Part shown: positions 1 through 6,332 of the stretch, in pieces
How positions within the stretch are numbered: the stretch's first letter is position 1
Layout of the letters: each line of letters begins with the position of its first letter
Assembly (NCBI GenBank): GCA_002455655.1
Contig: DKLF01000098.1
Coordinates: 1-14,778 of the forward strand
Length of the DNA: 14,778 bases
Reading direction: 5' to 3'
Source of the DNA: Oscillibacter sp. UBA6647
GTDB lineage: Bacteria > Bacillota > Clostridia > Oscillospirales > Oscillospiraceae
The notes under the pieces: model-generated
The model's input: only the letters and a program-made list of their open reading frames with translations
Databases searched by the model: none
What the model was told of the DNA's origin: nothing
Position numbers and translations under genes: made by a program

Positions 1-32
1 TCTTCCATTGAGTACTCTCTTTCTCCATATTG

Positions 33-55
33 AAAAAACCGCCCCGCAGGGGCGG
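33..55 (-). terminator. Rho-independent terminator (distal)
   Basis: On the minus strand a perfect 7-bp stem CCGCCCC/GGGGCGG with loop TGC is followed by TTTTTTC. It lies about 150 nt past the prfB stop, behind a first terminator, so it is either a back-up for prfB or closes a transcript not visible here. Confidence 0.7.
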
Positions 56-113
56 GCGGCCCATCGGGGCCGAGGGATGGCAGCGCGCCGGAACGGCAGA
101 CCGCCGCCCTACG

Positions 114-140
114 AAAAACGGCGCGGCCATCAGCCGCGCC
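114..140 (-). terminator. Rho-independent terminator of prfB
   Basis: A perfect 8-bp stem (GGCGCGGC/GCCGCGCC, 120-127 with 133-140, 5-nt loop) is followed on the minus strand by GTTTTTCG. It begins about 60 nt after the prfB stop codon and is the natural end of that transcript. Confidence 0.75.
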
Positions 141-203
141 GCAATCTGCGCAAATGCATTCAGTTTAAGGGTCGGGGGAATCCAGCGTGTACATGGGCGG
201 CGC

Positions 204-1328
204 TTACTTTTTCAATTCGCCGGTGGCGGACGCAGTGAGATAGGCGTTGATAAACCCGTCAATGTCGCCGTCCATCACGCCATTGATATTGCTTGTCTCA
301 AAACCTGTGCGGGTGTCCTTGGCCATGGTGTAGGGCATAAAGACATAGGAGCGGATCTGGCTGCCCCACTCAATCTTCATCTGCACGCCCTTAATGTCCG
401 AAATCTTCTCCGCGTGCTGCTGGGCCTTCAGCTCCAAAAGCTTTGCCCGCAGCATCTTCATACAGTTATCCTTGTTTTGAAACTGGCTGCGCTCCGTTTG
501 GCAGGAGACGATCACCCCCGTGGGCAAGTGAATCAGGCGCACGGCGGAAGAGGTTTTGTTAATGTGCTGCCCGCCGGCGCCGGAGGCGCGGTAGACCTGC
601 ATCTCGATGTCCTCGGGGCGAATCTCCACCTCCGCGTCGTCCGGGAGGTCGGGCATGACCTCCAGCGCGGCGAAAGAGGTCTGTCGGCGGGCGTTTGCGT
701 CGAAGGGAGAAACCCGCACCAGACGGTGCACCCCATGCTCGCTTTTCAAAAAGCCGTAGGCATTTTCACCCTCGATGGAAATGGTGGCGGATTTGATACC
801 CGCCTCCTCGCCGTCTTCAAAATCCAGAATCTGATATTTGAAGTCGTGGCGCTCGGCCCAGCGGGTGTACATCCGATAGAGCATCCCGGTCCAGTCCTGC
901 GCCTCGGTGCCGCCCGCTCCGGCGTGGAAGGACAAAATGGCGCTGCAACTGTCATACTCGCCGGAGAGGAGAGTGGAGAGCCGCTGCTCGGAAATTTCCT
1001 CCTCCAGCCGGGCAAAGCCTGTCTTCAGCTCATCCAGAAGGGATGCGTCGTCCTCCTCCTGCCCCATTTCGCACAGGGTTTTTAAGTCCTCCAGCTCGCC
1101 GACCATTTTCTCATACCGGCCCAGCTTGCTCTGCAAGCGCTTGAGCTGCTGCTGCACCTTCTGCGAGCGCTCCAAATCGTTCCAAAACTCCGGCTCGCCG
1201 GTCTGGGCCTCCAGGCTGTCGGCCTCCCGTCTGGCGGAATCGATATCCAGCGCCGCGCCCAGCTTTTCAAGCTCCGGCCCAAGAGCGCTCAGCCGCTGCT
1301 TATATTCGTCATATTCGATCAAAGCCAT
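204..1328 (-). CDS. prfB: Peptide chain release factor 2 (RF2)
   Basis: RF2 recognises UGA and UAA stop codons on the ribosome and triggers hydrolysis of peptidyl-tRNA. The 374-aa product is full length for the family. The N-terminal helical domain is residues 1-110. The stop-recognition tripeptide SPF is at 207-209, which separates RF2 from RF1 (PxT). The catalytic GGQ is at 252-254 inside RASGAGGQHINKT. The C-terminus ends with the usual VMDGDIDGFINAYL. The ATG start has a GGAG site about 9 nt upstream and its own sigma-A promoter. Most bacterial prfB genes carry an in-frame UGA near codon 25 that is bypassed by +1 frameshifting. Here the reading frame is continuous: the codons at that place read GCG-CTG-GAT (A26-L28-D29 region), with no CTTTGA slip. 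The gene stands alone, next to a divergent-regulator locus. Confidence 0.97.
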   Translation of the reverse strand: MALIEYDEYKQRLSALGPELEKLGAALDIDSARREADSLEAQTGEPEFWNDLERSQKVQQQLKRLQSKLGRYEKMVGELEDLKTLCEMGQEEDDASLLDELKTGFARLEEEISEQRLSTLLSGEYDSCSAILSFHAGAGGTEAQDWTGMLYRMYTRWAERHDFKYQILDFEDGEEAGIKSATISIEGENAYGFLKSEHGVHRLVRVSPFDANARRQTSFAALEVMPDLPDDAEVEIRPEDIEMQVYRASGAGGQHINKTSSAVRLIHLPTGVIVSCQTERSQFQNKDNCMKMLRAKLLELKAQQHAEKISDIKGVQMKIEWGSQIRSYVFMPYTMAKDTRTGFETSNINGVMDGDIDGFINAYLTASATGELKK

Positions 1329-1366
1329 GATTGATTCTCCATTTCGCGTATTTCATCAGCCAAAAC

Positions 1367-1395
1367 ATTATATAGGAGTTTTCCCCGTTTGTAAA
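1367..1395 (-). promoter_or_regulatory. Sigma-A promoter of prfB
   Basis: On the minus strand -35 TTTACA (1390-1395), a 17-nt spacer and -10 TATAAT (1367-1372) lie 39 nt upstream of the prfB ATG. This is a near-consensus match with ideal spacing. Confidence 0.75.
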
Positions 1396-1430
1396 GGAAA
1401 ACAGCGGCGGAACCGTCACAATTCCGCCGC
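1396..1430 (-). terminator. Weak terminator after the XRE gene
   Basis: A perfect 9-bp stem GCGGCGGAA/TTCCGCCGC (1404-1412 with 1422-1430, 9-nt loop) is followed on the minus strand by TGTTTTCCTTT. It lies about 25 nt after the XRE stop and just before the prfB promoter. The interrupted T-run makes it a moderate candidate. Confidence 0.5.
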
Positions 1431-1453
1431 CGCCATCCTCTTGCCGCCCTGCG

Positions 1454-1672
1454 TTATCGCGTGTCTTTTTTGTTGGAGGTCCGTCCCAGAATGTAATCGA
1501 CACTTACATCATAAAAATCTGCCAGAGCGCACAAGACCTGTGGGGGAACCATCCGCTGTCCGCTCTCATAATAAGCATAAGTACGCTGGGGGATATTAAC
1601 GGCCTTGCCCACGCGTTCCTGCGTCAGGTCCGCGTCCTCGCGCAGACTTCGTATTCTTTCGTATCGCTCCAA
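1454..1672 (-). CDS. Small XRE-family transcriptional regulator
   Basis: A 72-aa DNA-binding protein that is almost entirely one HTH_3/Cro-C1 domain. YERIRSLREDADLTQERVG gives helices 1-2, KAVNIPQRTYAYYESGQRMV gives the recognition helix (NIPQRTYAYYE) and the following turn, and the ALADFYDVSVDYILGR tail is the typical end of this domain. The open frame extends upstream to a TTG at 1705, but that codon lies inside a palindrome and has no Shine-Dalgarno. The TTG at 1672 has AAGGTG six bases upstream and places the protein start where family members begin, so I chose it. A GTG at 1681 is a second option. It has no sensor domain, so it is likely an autorepressor of the divergent locus. It is transcribed divergently from a 57-aa gene and precedes prfB, which has its own promoter. 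Its targets could include the nearby MFS gene, but that is conjecture. Confidence 0.85.
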   Translation of the reverse strand: MERYERIRSLREDADLTQERVGKAVNIPQRTYAYYESGQRMVPPQVLCALADFYDVSVDYILGRTSNKKDTR

Positions 1673-1698
1673 GTTTATCACCTTGTCCAGTATAGCTA

Positions 1699-1738
1699 AG
1701 AACAATTTGTTCTATTGATTTTTTGAATATTTTGTTCT
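1699..1738. promoter_or_regulatory. Tandem palindromic operators between divergent genes
   Basis: Site O1 (1699-1713) is a perfect odd palindrome, AGAACAA-T-TTGTTCT. Site O2 (1724-1738) keeps the right half TTGTTCT exactly, with a degenerate left half TGAATAT. The centres are 25 bp apart, and the 9-mer TTTGTTCTA occurs in both. For the plus-strand gene, -35 TTGATT (1715-1720), a 17-nt spacer and -10 TAAACT (1738-1743) would put O2 in the spacer. For the minus-strand gene, a -10 TATACT (1689-1694) puts O1 just upstream. The promoter assignments are tentative; the repeats are plain in the sequence. Confidence 0.6.
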
Positions 1739-1766
1739 AAACTATATAAAGCTGGGAGGTGTGTTT

Positions 1767-1940
1767 ATGCCGGATTATAAGGAACTGTATTTTAAGCTGT
1801 TCCGGGCTTCGGAGGAGGCTGTCAATCGTCTGATTGCCGTGCAGCAGGAATGTGAGGAGCTGTACCTCAGCCAAGACGAACGGGAAGGGGCGATAGAGTC
1901 CCCGACACAGGGAAAAGCGAGAAGCGCGGAGGCGGAGTAA
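1767..1940 (+). CDS. Small conserved-looking protein, 57 aa, divergent from XRE regulator
   Basis: An ATG start with a strong GGGAGG site seven bases upstream opens a 57-codon frame beginning MPDYKELYFKLFRASEEAVN and ending AEAE. The N-terminal 40 residues look like one amphipathic, probably coiled, helix (LYFKLFRASEEAVNRLIAVQ). The last 17 are charged and probably disordered. There are no cysteine or metal motifs, no signal peptide and no membrane segment. From memory, short proteins beginning (N/D)YKELYFKLF occur in many Clostridia, often near XRE genes, but I cannot verify this here and know no function for them. It is divergent to the XRE repressor and shares its operator region, which suggests it is controlled by it. 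It could be an anti-repressor or partner of the regulator; that is speculation. Confidence 0.75.
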   Translation: MPDYKELYFKLFRASEEAVNRLIAVQQECEELYLSQDEREGAIESPTQGKARSAEAE

Positions 1941-1960
1941 TTCCGCATCCGCGCCTTGCC

Positions 1961-1985
1961 GGCTGCGCAAAATCAGCAGCCTTTT
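1961..1985 (+). terminator. Terminator of the 57-aa gene
   Basis: The stem GGCTGC/GCAGCC (1961-1966 with 1976-1981, 9-nt loop) is followed by TTTTG on the plus strand, 20 nt after the small gene's stop. The stem is short and so is the T-run, so confidence is moderate. The convergent MFS gene has no clear terminator of its own. Confidence 0.45.
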
Positions 1986-1999
1986 GAAAAAAGCCGCGC

Positions 2000-3208
2000 T
2001 TATTTCCCCACTTCAATCAAGGACCGCGCCCCCAGCAGCGCAAGCCCGCTGATAAAAATTGCCGCGCCAGAGATCATCAGCAGCCATTCGATTTTCACCA
2101 TGTCGCCCAAGGGGCCGAATACGGCCATGCCCAGCGGCATCGCAAGCCCGCTGAACATCATCATCACGCTGAACACCCGGCCCATTTTGTCCGGGTCGAT
2201 ATTGCTTTGCAGCAGTGTCATGCTGGGCGAGTTGTACAGAGGGACTGTCGCACCGCACAACAGCATAACGCCGAGGTATATCCAGAAATTCGGGATCACA
2301 CCCAAAAGGACGCTGGTAAGCCCGAACAGCACGCAGGCGAGAATCATCGTGTGGGCCTTGTTTTTAAAGCCGCCCCATGCGGAAATCACCACGCCTCCCA
2401 AAATCGCGCCCGCCGAAAACACAAGCTCGATGGCGGTGAGCCGCCATACGTCGTCCCCAAAAGTGCGTGCCGCCTGAAGGGGCGTGAGCAGCGCGGAGGG
2501 AGACACAAAAAAGGAAAAAAACGCGCCGTAGACAATGATCAGCTTCAGCCAAGCCTGAGAATTGATATACCGCAGGCCCTCCCGCAATTCGTGGACATAA
2601 GCCCTGATGCCGCGCTGAACCTCTCCCACGCGGGGAATGCCGGACACCTTGACGAAAAGAAACACGATGGCAATGCCGATAGCCGCGGTGATTACATCAA
2701 TGAAGAAAATATACCCAATGGGCATCAGTGACAACAGCGCCCCGGCAGCCATGGGTGAGACAAACATATTCAGAGACTGAATGGAGCTTTGGATGCCGTT
2801 AAACCGCTGCAAGCTTTCCAAGGGTACCATTTGGGGGATCATGGCGGACACGGCGGGCTGCTGAATTCCTTGCCCAAGGGACCGGGCCGCCACCACGATG
2901 AGCATCAGCCATATGCTTCTGTGGCCGGAAAGGTATGCCAGCGCCAGGCCCAGCGTAATCAAAGCGATGCACCCATCGGAAATGACAATCAGATATTTGC
3001 GGTTGTATCTGTCGGCCCAAACGCCGGCAAAAGGGGAAATCAGCGTCATGGGCAGCAGTGCCGCGCAGGTGAACAGCGTCATGATTACGCCGGATTTCGT
3101 CTCCAGCGTGATCTGCCAGGTGATGGCGTGCTGCACCAGCATCGAGCCGAACATGGACACGAACTGTCCTGCCATATAAAGCGTTACATTGCGCTTCCAG
3201 CCGGTCAT
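2000..3208 (-). CDS. MFS transporter, drug-efflux (DHA3/MefA-like) type
   Basis: A 402-aa polytopic inner-membrane protein, the usual MFS length, with about 11-12 hydrophobic segments. The loop 2-3 motif A appears as GVWADRYNRK at about residues 62-71. IGYIFFIDVITAAIGI and the long central loop around GVQRGIRAYVHELREGLRYI separate the two 6-TM halves. This arrangement, including the LREGLRYI helix, is typical of the DHA3 group of proton-driven efflux pumps (macrolide and other drugs). The substrate cannot be read from sequence. The ATG has GGAGG eight bases upstream. It stands alone on the minus strand between the small 57-aa gene (convergent) and tRNA-Ser. A short inverted repeat (CAGTT-cct-AACTG, 3272-3284) lies upstream. 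It could equally be a non-drug exporter. Confidence 0.88.
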   Translation of the reverse strand: MTGWKRNVTLYMAGQFVSMFGSMLVQHAITWQITLETKSGVIMTLFTCAALLPMTLISPFAGVWADRYNRKYLIVISDGCIALITLGLALAYLSGHRSIWLMLIVVAARSLGQGIQQPAVSAMIPQMVPLESLQRFNGIQSSIQSLNMFVSPMAAGALLSLMPIGYIFFIDVITAAIGIAIVFLFVKVSGIPRVGEVQRGIRAYVHELREGLRYINSQAWLKLIIVYGAFFSFFVSPSALLTPLQAARTFGDDVWRLTAIELVFSAGAILGGVVISAWGGFKNKAHTMILACVLFGLTSVLLGVIPNFWIYLGVMLLCGATVPLYNSPSMTLLQSNIDPDKMGRVFSVMMMFSGLAMPLGMAVFGPLGDMVKIEWLLMISGAAIFISGLALLGARSLIEVGK

Positions 3209-3386
3209 GCGAGAGCCTCCTCTGTATTATCGGTTGGGGGGAGAAAATTTGGCCGGGCCTTGTTTGTTGTACAGTTCCTAACTGACTGGGATTTGACAAC
3301 CTTCTGTTAAAATTTTTCTGCGTTTTGGGAATGCGCATGTGCAAGCGGGGTTTGGCGTTATCCAAGCGGTTTGCGCAGAATACAGC

Positions 3387-3424
3387 AAACCCCCTGAAAG
3401 TATTGGCTTTCAGGGGGTTTTTTG
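3387..3424 (-). terminator. Strong terminator after tRNA-Ser, usable in both directions
   Basis: A perfect 14-bp stem (AAACCCCCTGAAAG, 3387-3400, with 3407-3420) with a 6-nt loop. It starts about 5 nt after the tRNA CCA end on the minus strand. The minus-strand T-run is only TTT-GCTG beyond the C-stretch; the plus-strand one is TTTTTT, so it would also stop plus-strand transcription. Confidence 0.8.
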
Positions 3425-3515
3425 TGGCGGAGAAGGAGGGATTCGAACCCTCGAAACCCGTTAAGGTTTACATGATTTCCAATCATGCGCCCTCGACCAA
3501 CTAGGCGACTTCTCC
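3425..3515 (-). tRNA. tRNA-Ser (anticodon GGA)
   Basis: A 91-nt class II tRNA. The acceptor stem GGAGAAG/CTTCTCC is perfect, the discriminator is G and CCA is encoded. The anticodon stem CATGA/TCATG encloses the 7-nt loop TTGGAAA with anticodon GGA at 3478-3480, reading UCC/UCU. There is a long variable arm (AAACC/GGTTT) as expected for serine. The T arm is GAGGG-TTCGAAT-CCCTC. It is a single tRNA gene with its own promoter and terminator. Confidence 0.97.
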
Positions 3516-3571
3516 ATAGCTGCTCGGAAAAACTGAGCGATATACAATTACTGCCGTGGGACAGCTTTATC

Positions 3572-3599
3572 ATTATACCAAAACATGTCGGAATGTCAA
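3572..3599 (-). promoter_or_regulatory. Consensus sigma-A promoter of tRNA-Ser
   Basis: On the minus strand -35 TTGACA (3594-3599), a 16-nt spacer ending in TGG (extended -10) and -10 TATAAT (3572-3577). It lies about 57 nt upstream of the tRNA 5' end, so a short 5' leader is expected to be removed by RNase P. This is the strongest promoter in the window, as expected for a stable RNA. Confidence 0.85.
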
Positions 3600-3666
3600 G
3601 AAAAAAGTTTTGCACATTTAGCGCCGTGAAATTGGGAACCCCTTCTCTCCCAATCCGGATGCGGGG

Positions 3667-3699
3667 AAAGGGCGGGAGCCTTGACTCCCGCCCTTTTTT
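3667..3699. terminator. Bidirectional terminator after the 59-aa gene
   Basis: A perfect 12-bp stem AAAGGGCGGGAG/CTCCCGCCCTTT (3667-3678 with 3685-3696) with loop CCTTGA. It follows the stop codon of the minus-strand 59-aa gene directly. The plus-strand copy ends in TTTTTT; the minus-strand one in TTTCC. Confidence 0.7.
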
Positions 3700-3878
3700 C
3701 AGCGCATGGTGGAAACCAGATGATCCACGGTGTGATCCACGGCGACGCCCAGCTTTTGAATACATTTACCCACCTGAGTTTTCATGGTCCGCTTTCCGTG
3801 GGGCATCATCATTCCAACCAGAGCGCCCGCAGCCATTCCGGCGCCCATGCCGAACCAAAACCCGGCATTGTTCCTCAT
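3699..3878 (-). CDS. Small glycine-rich, probably membrane-anchored protein (YtxH-like)
   Basis: An ATG with GGAGTGA six bases upstream starts a 59-codon frame. Residues 5-25 (AGFWFGMGAGMAAGALVGMMM) form one short hydrophobic, glycine-zipper-like segment. The rest (KRTMKTQVGKCIQKLGVAVDHTVDHLV) is a basic amphipathic helix. The layout (short Gly-rich TM segment, then a charged helix) is that of YtxH-type small proteins, whose molecular role is not established; I cannot confirm membership. A clean RBS, a directly following terminator and a good helix pattern support a real gene. It is monocistronic, divergent from the phosphatase-GNAT gene. Confidence 0.75.
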   Translation of the reverse strand: MRNNAGFWFGMGAGMAAGALVGMMMPHGKRTMKTQVGKCIQKLGVAVDHTVDHLVSTMR

Positions 3879-3947
3879 ATTTCGTCACTCCTTTTGCGGT
3901 CTGAAGCTAGTATGGCGCGTAAAGCGCGTCTTATGCCAGAAATTGAT

Positions 3948-3976
3948 TTGCCAAATACCACCTGCTTCGATATAAT
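3948..3976 (+). promoter_or_regulatory. Sigma-A promoter of the phosphatase-GNAT gene
   Basis: -35 TTGCCA (3948-3953), a 17-nt spacer and perfect -10 TATAAT (3971-3976), 38 nt upstream of the ATG at 4015. It probably also drives the exchanger downstream, since no promoter or T-tailed terminator is visible between them. Confidence 0.8.
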
Positions 3977-4014
3977 AAAAAAGAAATAATAATTGAAAGA
4001 AGAGAGGACTTGAC

Positions 4015-5145
4015 ATGACCGTTTTGTATCTGATCCGCCATGCCGAAGCGGAGGGAAACCTCTATCGAATCGCGCAGGGCCAGTGTGACAGCATCATCAC
4101 CGACCGGGGTTATCAGCAGATAGCCGCCTTGGCGGAGCGGTTTCGTGATGAGAAAATTGACGCGGTGTATTCCAGTGACCTGACTCGCACCCGCATCACC
4201 GCCGGGGCCATTGCCAACACGAAGAGCCTGCCCATTCAAACCCGACGGGACCTGCGGGAAATCTGCGTGGGTAAATGGGAGGAAAAGACCTGGGGCGAAA
4301 TCGGCATTGAGGCGGCAGAGCAACTGGCGCTGTTTACTTCCCGGCCAGACCTGTGGCAGGTGGAGGGCGGCGAGAGCATGGCCGCCGTCCGGGATCGGAT
4401 GCTGGCGGCGCTCCGGGATATCGGCGAGAAGAATCCCGGCAAAACCGTGGCGGTGTTTTCCCATGGCTGCGCCATTCGGCTGACCATAGGGGAGATTGAG
4501 GGCTGCGGACTGCATGAGATTGGAAAGACGCCCCACGGCGACAATACCGCAGTTTCCAAAATTGAATATGAAAACGGGAAATTCCGCCTGCTTTACCGGG
4601 ATGACAACAGCCACGTAAAGGCCCTGTCCACCTTTGCAAAGCAGCACTGGTGGAAGCACCCCAACGGCGTGGAGCCGGGGCTGTATTTCCGTCCCTTGGA
4701 GTTACCCGGACAGGCCGCGCTGCTGACGGACTGCGTGGAAAGGGGCTGGACGGTAGCGGGAGAGATACGGGAATTCAGCCCGGAGGTGCTTTTGCGGGAA
4801 GCGGCGGAGCGACCCACCATCGCCGCCTATATGGAAGGCGCACCCGCCGGGATTCTGCAATTGAATCCTGAAAAGGAGGCGGAGGAGAAGGCTGGCTGGA
4901 TTTCCCTTTACTGCATGGCGGAAGGCTGCCGGTCCAGAGGGCTTGGCATTCAGCTTTTGGGGCAGGCCGTTTTGCGCTACCGGGCTATGGGGCGGGAAAA
5001 GCTGCGGCTCTCTCTGCGCCGGGGAAACGAGGCTGCTTTGCGCTTCTTCTCTCAGTATGGATTTTCTCCCGTGGACCCGGCGGCGGAGCCGTTGGTGCTG
5101 GAAAAGGACATCCAATCCCGGGAGTGGACGCCGGAGCCGGTTTGA
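4015..5145 (+). CDS. Histidine phosphatase fused to GNAT N-acetyltransferase
   Basis: A 376-aa two-domain protein. Residues 1-200 are a phosphoglycerate-mutase/histidine-phosphatase fold. LIRHAEAEGN carries the phospho-accepting His9, with RHA in place of the usual RHG. SSDLTRTRITA gives phosphate-binding arginines, REICVGKWE carries Glu82 and FSHG carries the second His150. These residues form the usual catalytic set, so the domain is probably active. Residues about 245-352 are a GNAT domain: WISLYCMAEGCRSRGLG contains the acetyl-CoA motif RxxGxG (306-311), and NEAALRFFSQYGF is the typical C-terminal motif. The linker is about 45 residues. The start ATG has an AGAGGA site. Neither substrate can be deduced. 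The phosphatase half resembles small-molecule phosphatases of the CobC/GpmB type, and the acetyltransferase may act on a related small molecule. The next gene is a cation/calcium exchanger, 109 nt downstream. Confidence 0.9.
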   Translation: MTVLYLIRHAEAEGNLYRIAQGQCDSIITDRGYQQIAALAERFRDEKIDAVYSSDLTRTRITAGAIANTKSLPIQTRRDLREICVGKWEEKTWGEIGIEAAEQLALFTSRPDLWQVEGGESMAAVRDRMLAALRDIGEKNPGKTVAVFSHGCAIRLTIGEIEGCGLHEIGKTPHGDNTAVSKIEYENGKFRLLYRDDNSHVKALSTFAKQHWWKHPNGVEPGLYFRPLELPGQAALLTDCVERGWTVAGEIREFSPEVLLREAAERPTIAAYMEGAPAGILQLNPEKEAEEKAGWISLYCMAEGCRSRGLGIQLLGQAVLRYRAMGREKLRLSLRRGNEAALRFFSQYGFSPVDPAAEPLVLEKDIQSREWTPEPV

Positions 5146-5216
5146 CACAGCGGCGTGGTCTTCTAAAAATTCTGAATGGTATTTCGGGCGGAAACCGCAT
5201 ATCCTGATAGACAAGA

Positions 5217-5234
5217 CCCCGCACCGACGCGGGG
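5217..5234 (+). promoter_or_regulatory. GC hairpin in front of the exchanger start
   Basis: Stem CCCCGC/GCGGGG with a 6-nt loop, ending about 20 nt before the GTG start. No T-run follows, so it is not a standard terminator. It could slow translation or mark an mRNA processing boundary. Confidence 0.35.
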
Positions 5235-5254
5235 CGGGAAGGGACGGGCGCGCC

Positions 5255-6208
5255 GTGAATTTGGCTGTCATTGTATTGCTGTTCTCAGTGGGACTTTTGC
5301 TGATCGTCAAGGGCGGAGACTGGTTTTTGGACGGGGCGGTGTGGATTGCGGAAACCTCGGGCATCCCGCATTTTATTGTGGGAGCCACCGTGGTATCCGT
5401 TGCCACCACGCTGCCGGAGCTGACGGTGTCCGTCACCGGCGTGCTGCGAGGAGAAATTGATTTGGCAATGGGCAACGCGGTAGGCTCCGTCACCGCAAAT
5501 CTGGGGCTGATTTTGGGCATCTCCGTGCTGTGCATTCCTTCCGTCGTGGACCGGCAGTTTGCCCCCAAGGCGATTTTGATGATCTGCGGGGCGGCACTGC
5601 TGACCATTTTGTGCCGAAACGGGAGCCTGACACTGCTTTCCGCGCTGCTGCTGTTTCTGATTTTTGCCCTGTACCTTTGGAGCAATCTCCGCGACGCAGG
5701 ACGGGGTATGGCGGCGGAGCGGAAAAGCCGGGCCCATCGGGGCCGCATCTCACGGCAAAAAATGCTTTCAAAGCTTGGAATGTTTTTCTTGGGCCTTGCA
5801 GGAATTATCGGCGGCTCCCGCCTGCTGATTGATTATGGCAGCGAGTTGGCCCTTCGGCTGGGCGTGCCCGCCGGAGTGATCGGAGTGACGCTGGTGGCGG
5901 TGGGAACGTCGCTTCCGGAGCTTGTAACTACACTTACCGCCATTGCAAAAAAAGAGACGGCGATGTCCATCGGAAACATCGTGGGCGCCAACGTAATTGA
6001 TCTGACGTTGGTGCTGCCGGTGTGCGCCGTCGTATCCGGCGGGCGGCTGGACATCGGTTCTCAGACCACCGCGCTGGATCTGCCCATGTGCTTGGGAGTG
6101 TGCGCGCTTGCCATGCTGCCGCCTCTTGCTGTGGGCCGGTTTTATCGTTGGCAGGGGTTTTTGCTGCTGGGGGTGTACGCCGCGTATCTTGCAGTTTTGA
6201 TGACGTGA
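5255..6208 (+). CDS. CaCA-family cation/calcium exchanger (YrbG-like)
   Basis: A 317-aa inner-membrane antiporter of the YrbG/CaCA type, expected to export Ca2+ against Na+ or H+. About ten hydrophobic segments form two inverted halves. The alpha-1 repeat reads GATVVSVATTLPELTVS (43-59) followed by GNAVGSVTANL (73-83). The alpha-2 repeat reads GVTLVAVGTSLPELVTT (210-226) followed by GNIVGANVIDL. The paired TxPE glutamates and GN asparagines are the ion-binding residues of the family. A hydrophilic linker rich in R/K (146-170) joins the halves. The frame is open for 104 codons upstream, but homology starts at the GTG at 5255 with a weak AGGGA upstream, overlapping nothing. A TTG two codons on is another possible start. 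It lies 109 nt after the phosphatase-GNAT gene and ends in its own terminator. Confidence 0.9.
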   Translation: MNLAVIVLLFSVGLLLIVKGGDWFLDGAVWIAETSGIPHFIVGATVVSVATTLPELTVSVTGVLRGEIDLAMGNAVGSVTANLGLILGISVLCIPSVVDRQFAPKAILMICGAALLTILCRNGSLTLLSALLLFLIFALYLWSNLRDAGRGMAAERKSRAHRGRISRQKMLSKLGMFFLGLAGIIGGSRLLIDYGSELALRLGVPAGVIGVTLVAVGTSLPELVTTLTAIAKKETAMSIGNIVGANVIDLTLVLPVCAVVSGGRLDIGSQTTALDLPMCLGVCALAMLPPLAVGRFYRWQGFLLLGVYAAYLAVLMT

Positions 6209-6212
6209 GGGC

Positions 6213-6253
6213 GCGCCGGGAAATTTAGAAAAAATTTCCCGGCGCACTTTCAA
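6213..6253 (+). terminator. Terminator of the exchanger operon
   Basis: A perfect 14-bp stem (GCGCCGGGAAATTT, 6213-6226, with 6232-6245), 5-nt loop AGAAA, begins four bases after the stop codon. The tail is ACTTTCAATT, an imperfect T-run. The reverse direction has no T-run. Confidence 0.65.
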
Positions 6254-6332
6254 TTCTGTGTGTTCCCGCGCTGCCGCGCCCTCTGTCCCACCGGGGGCAA
6301 AGAATTTGCCGCGGAGCAATGCGCCGGAAGTG

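Noticed and set aside
30..1085. Long open frame opposite prfB
   Set aside because: It is the antisense shadow of a clear RF2 gene in GC-rich DNA, with no ribosome site and no recognisable domain.
1673..1705. Longer XRE protein from the TTG at 1705
   Set aside because: That codon lies within the palindromic operator without a Shine-Dalgarno; the TTG at 1672 has AAGGTG at proper spacing.
4943..5254. N-terminal extension of the exchanger frame
   Set aside because: It overlaps the GNAT coding region in another frame, and exchanger homology starts at the GTG at 5255.
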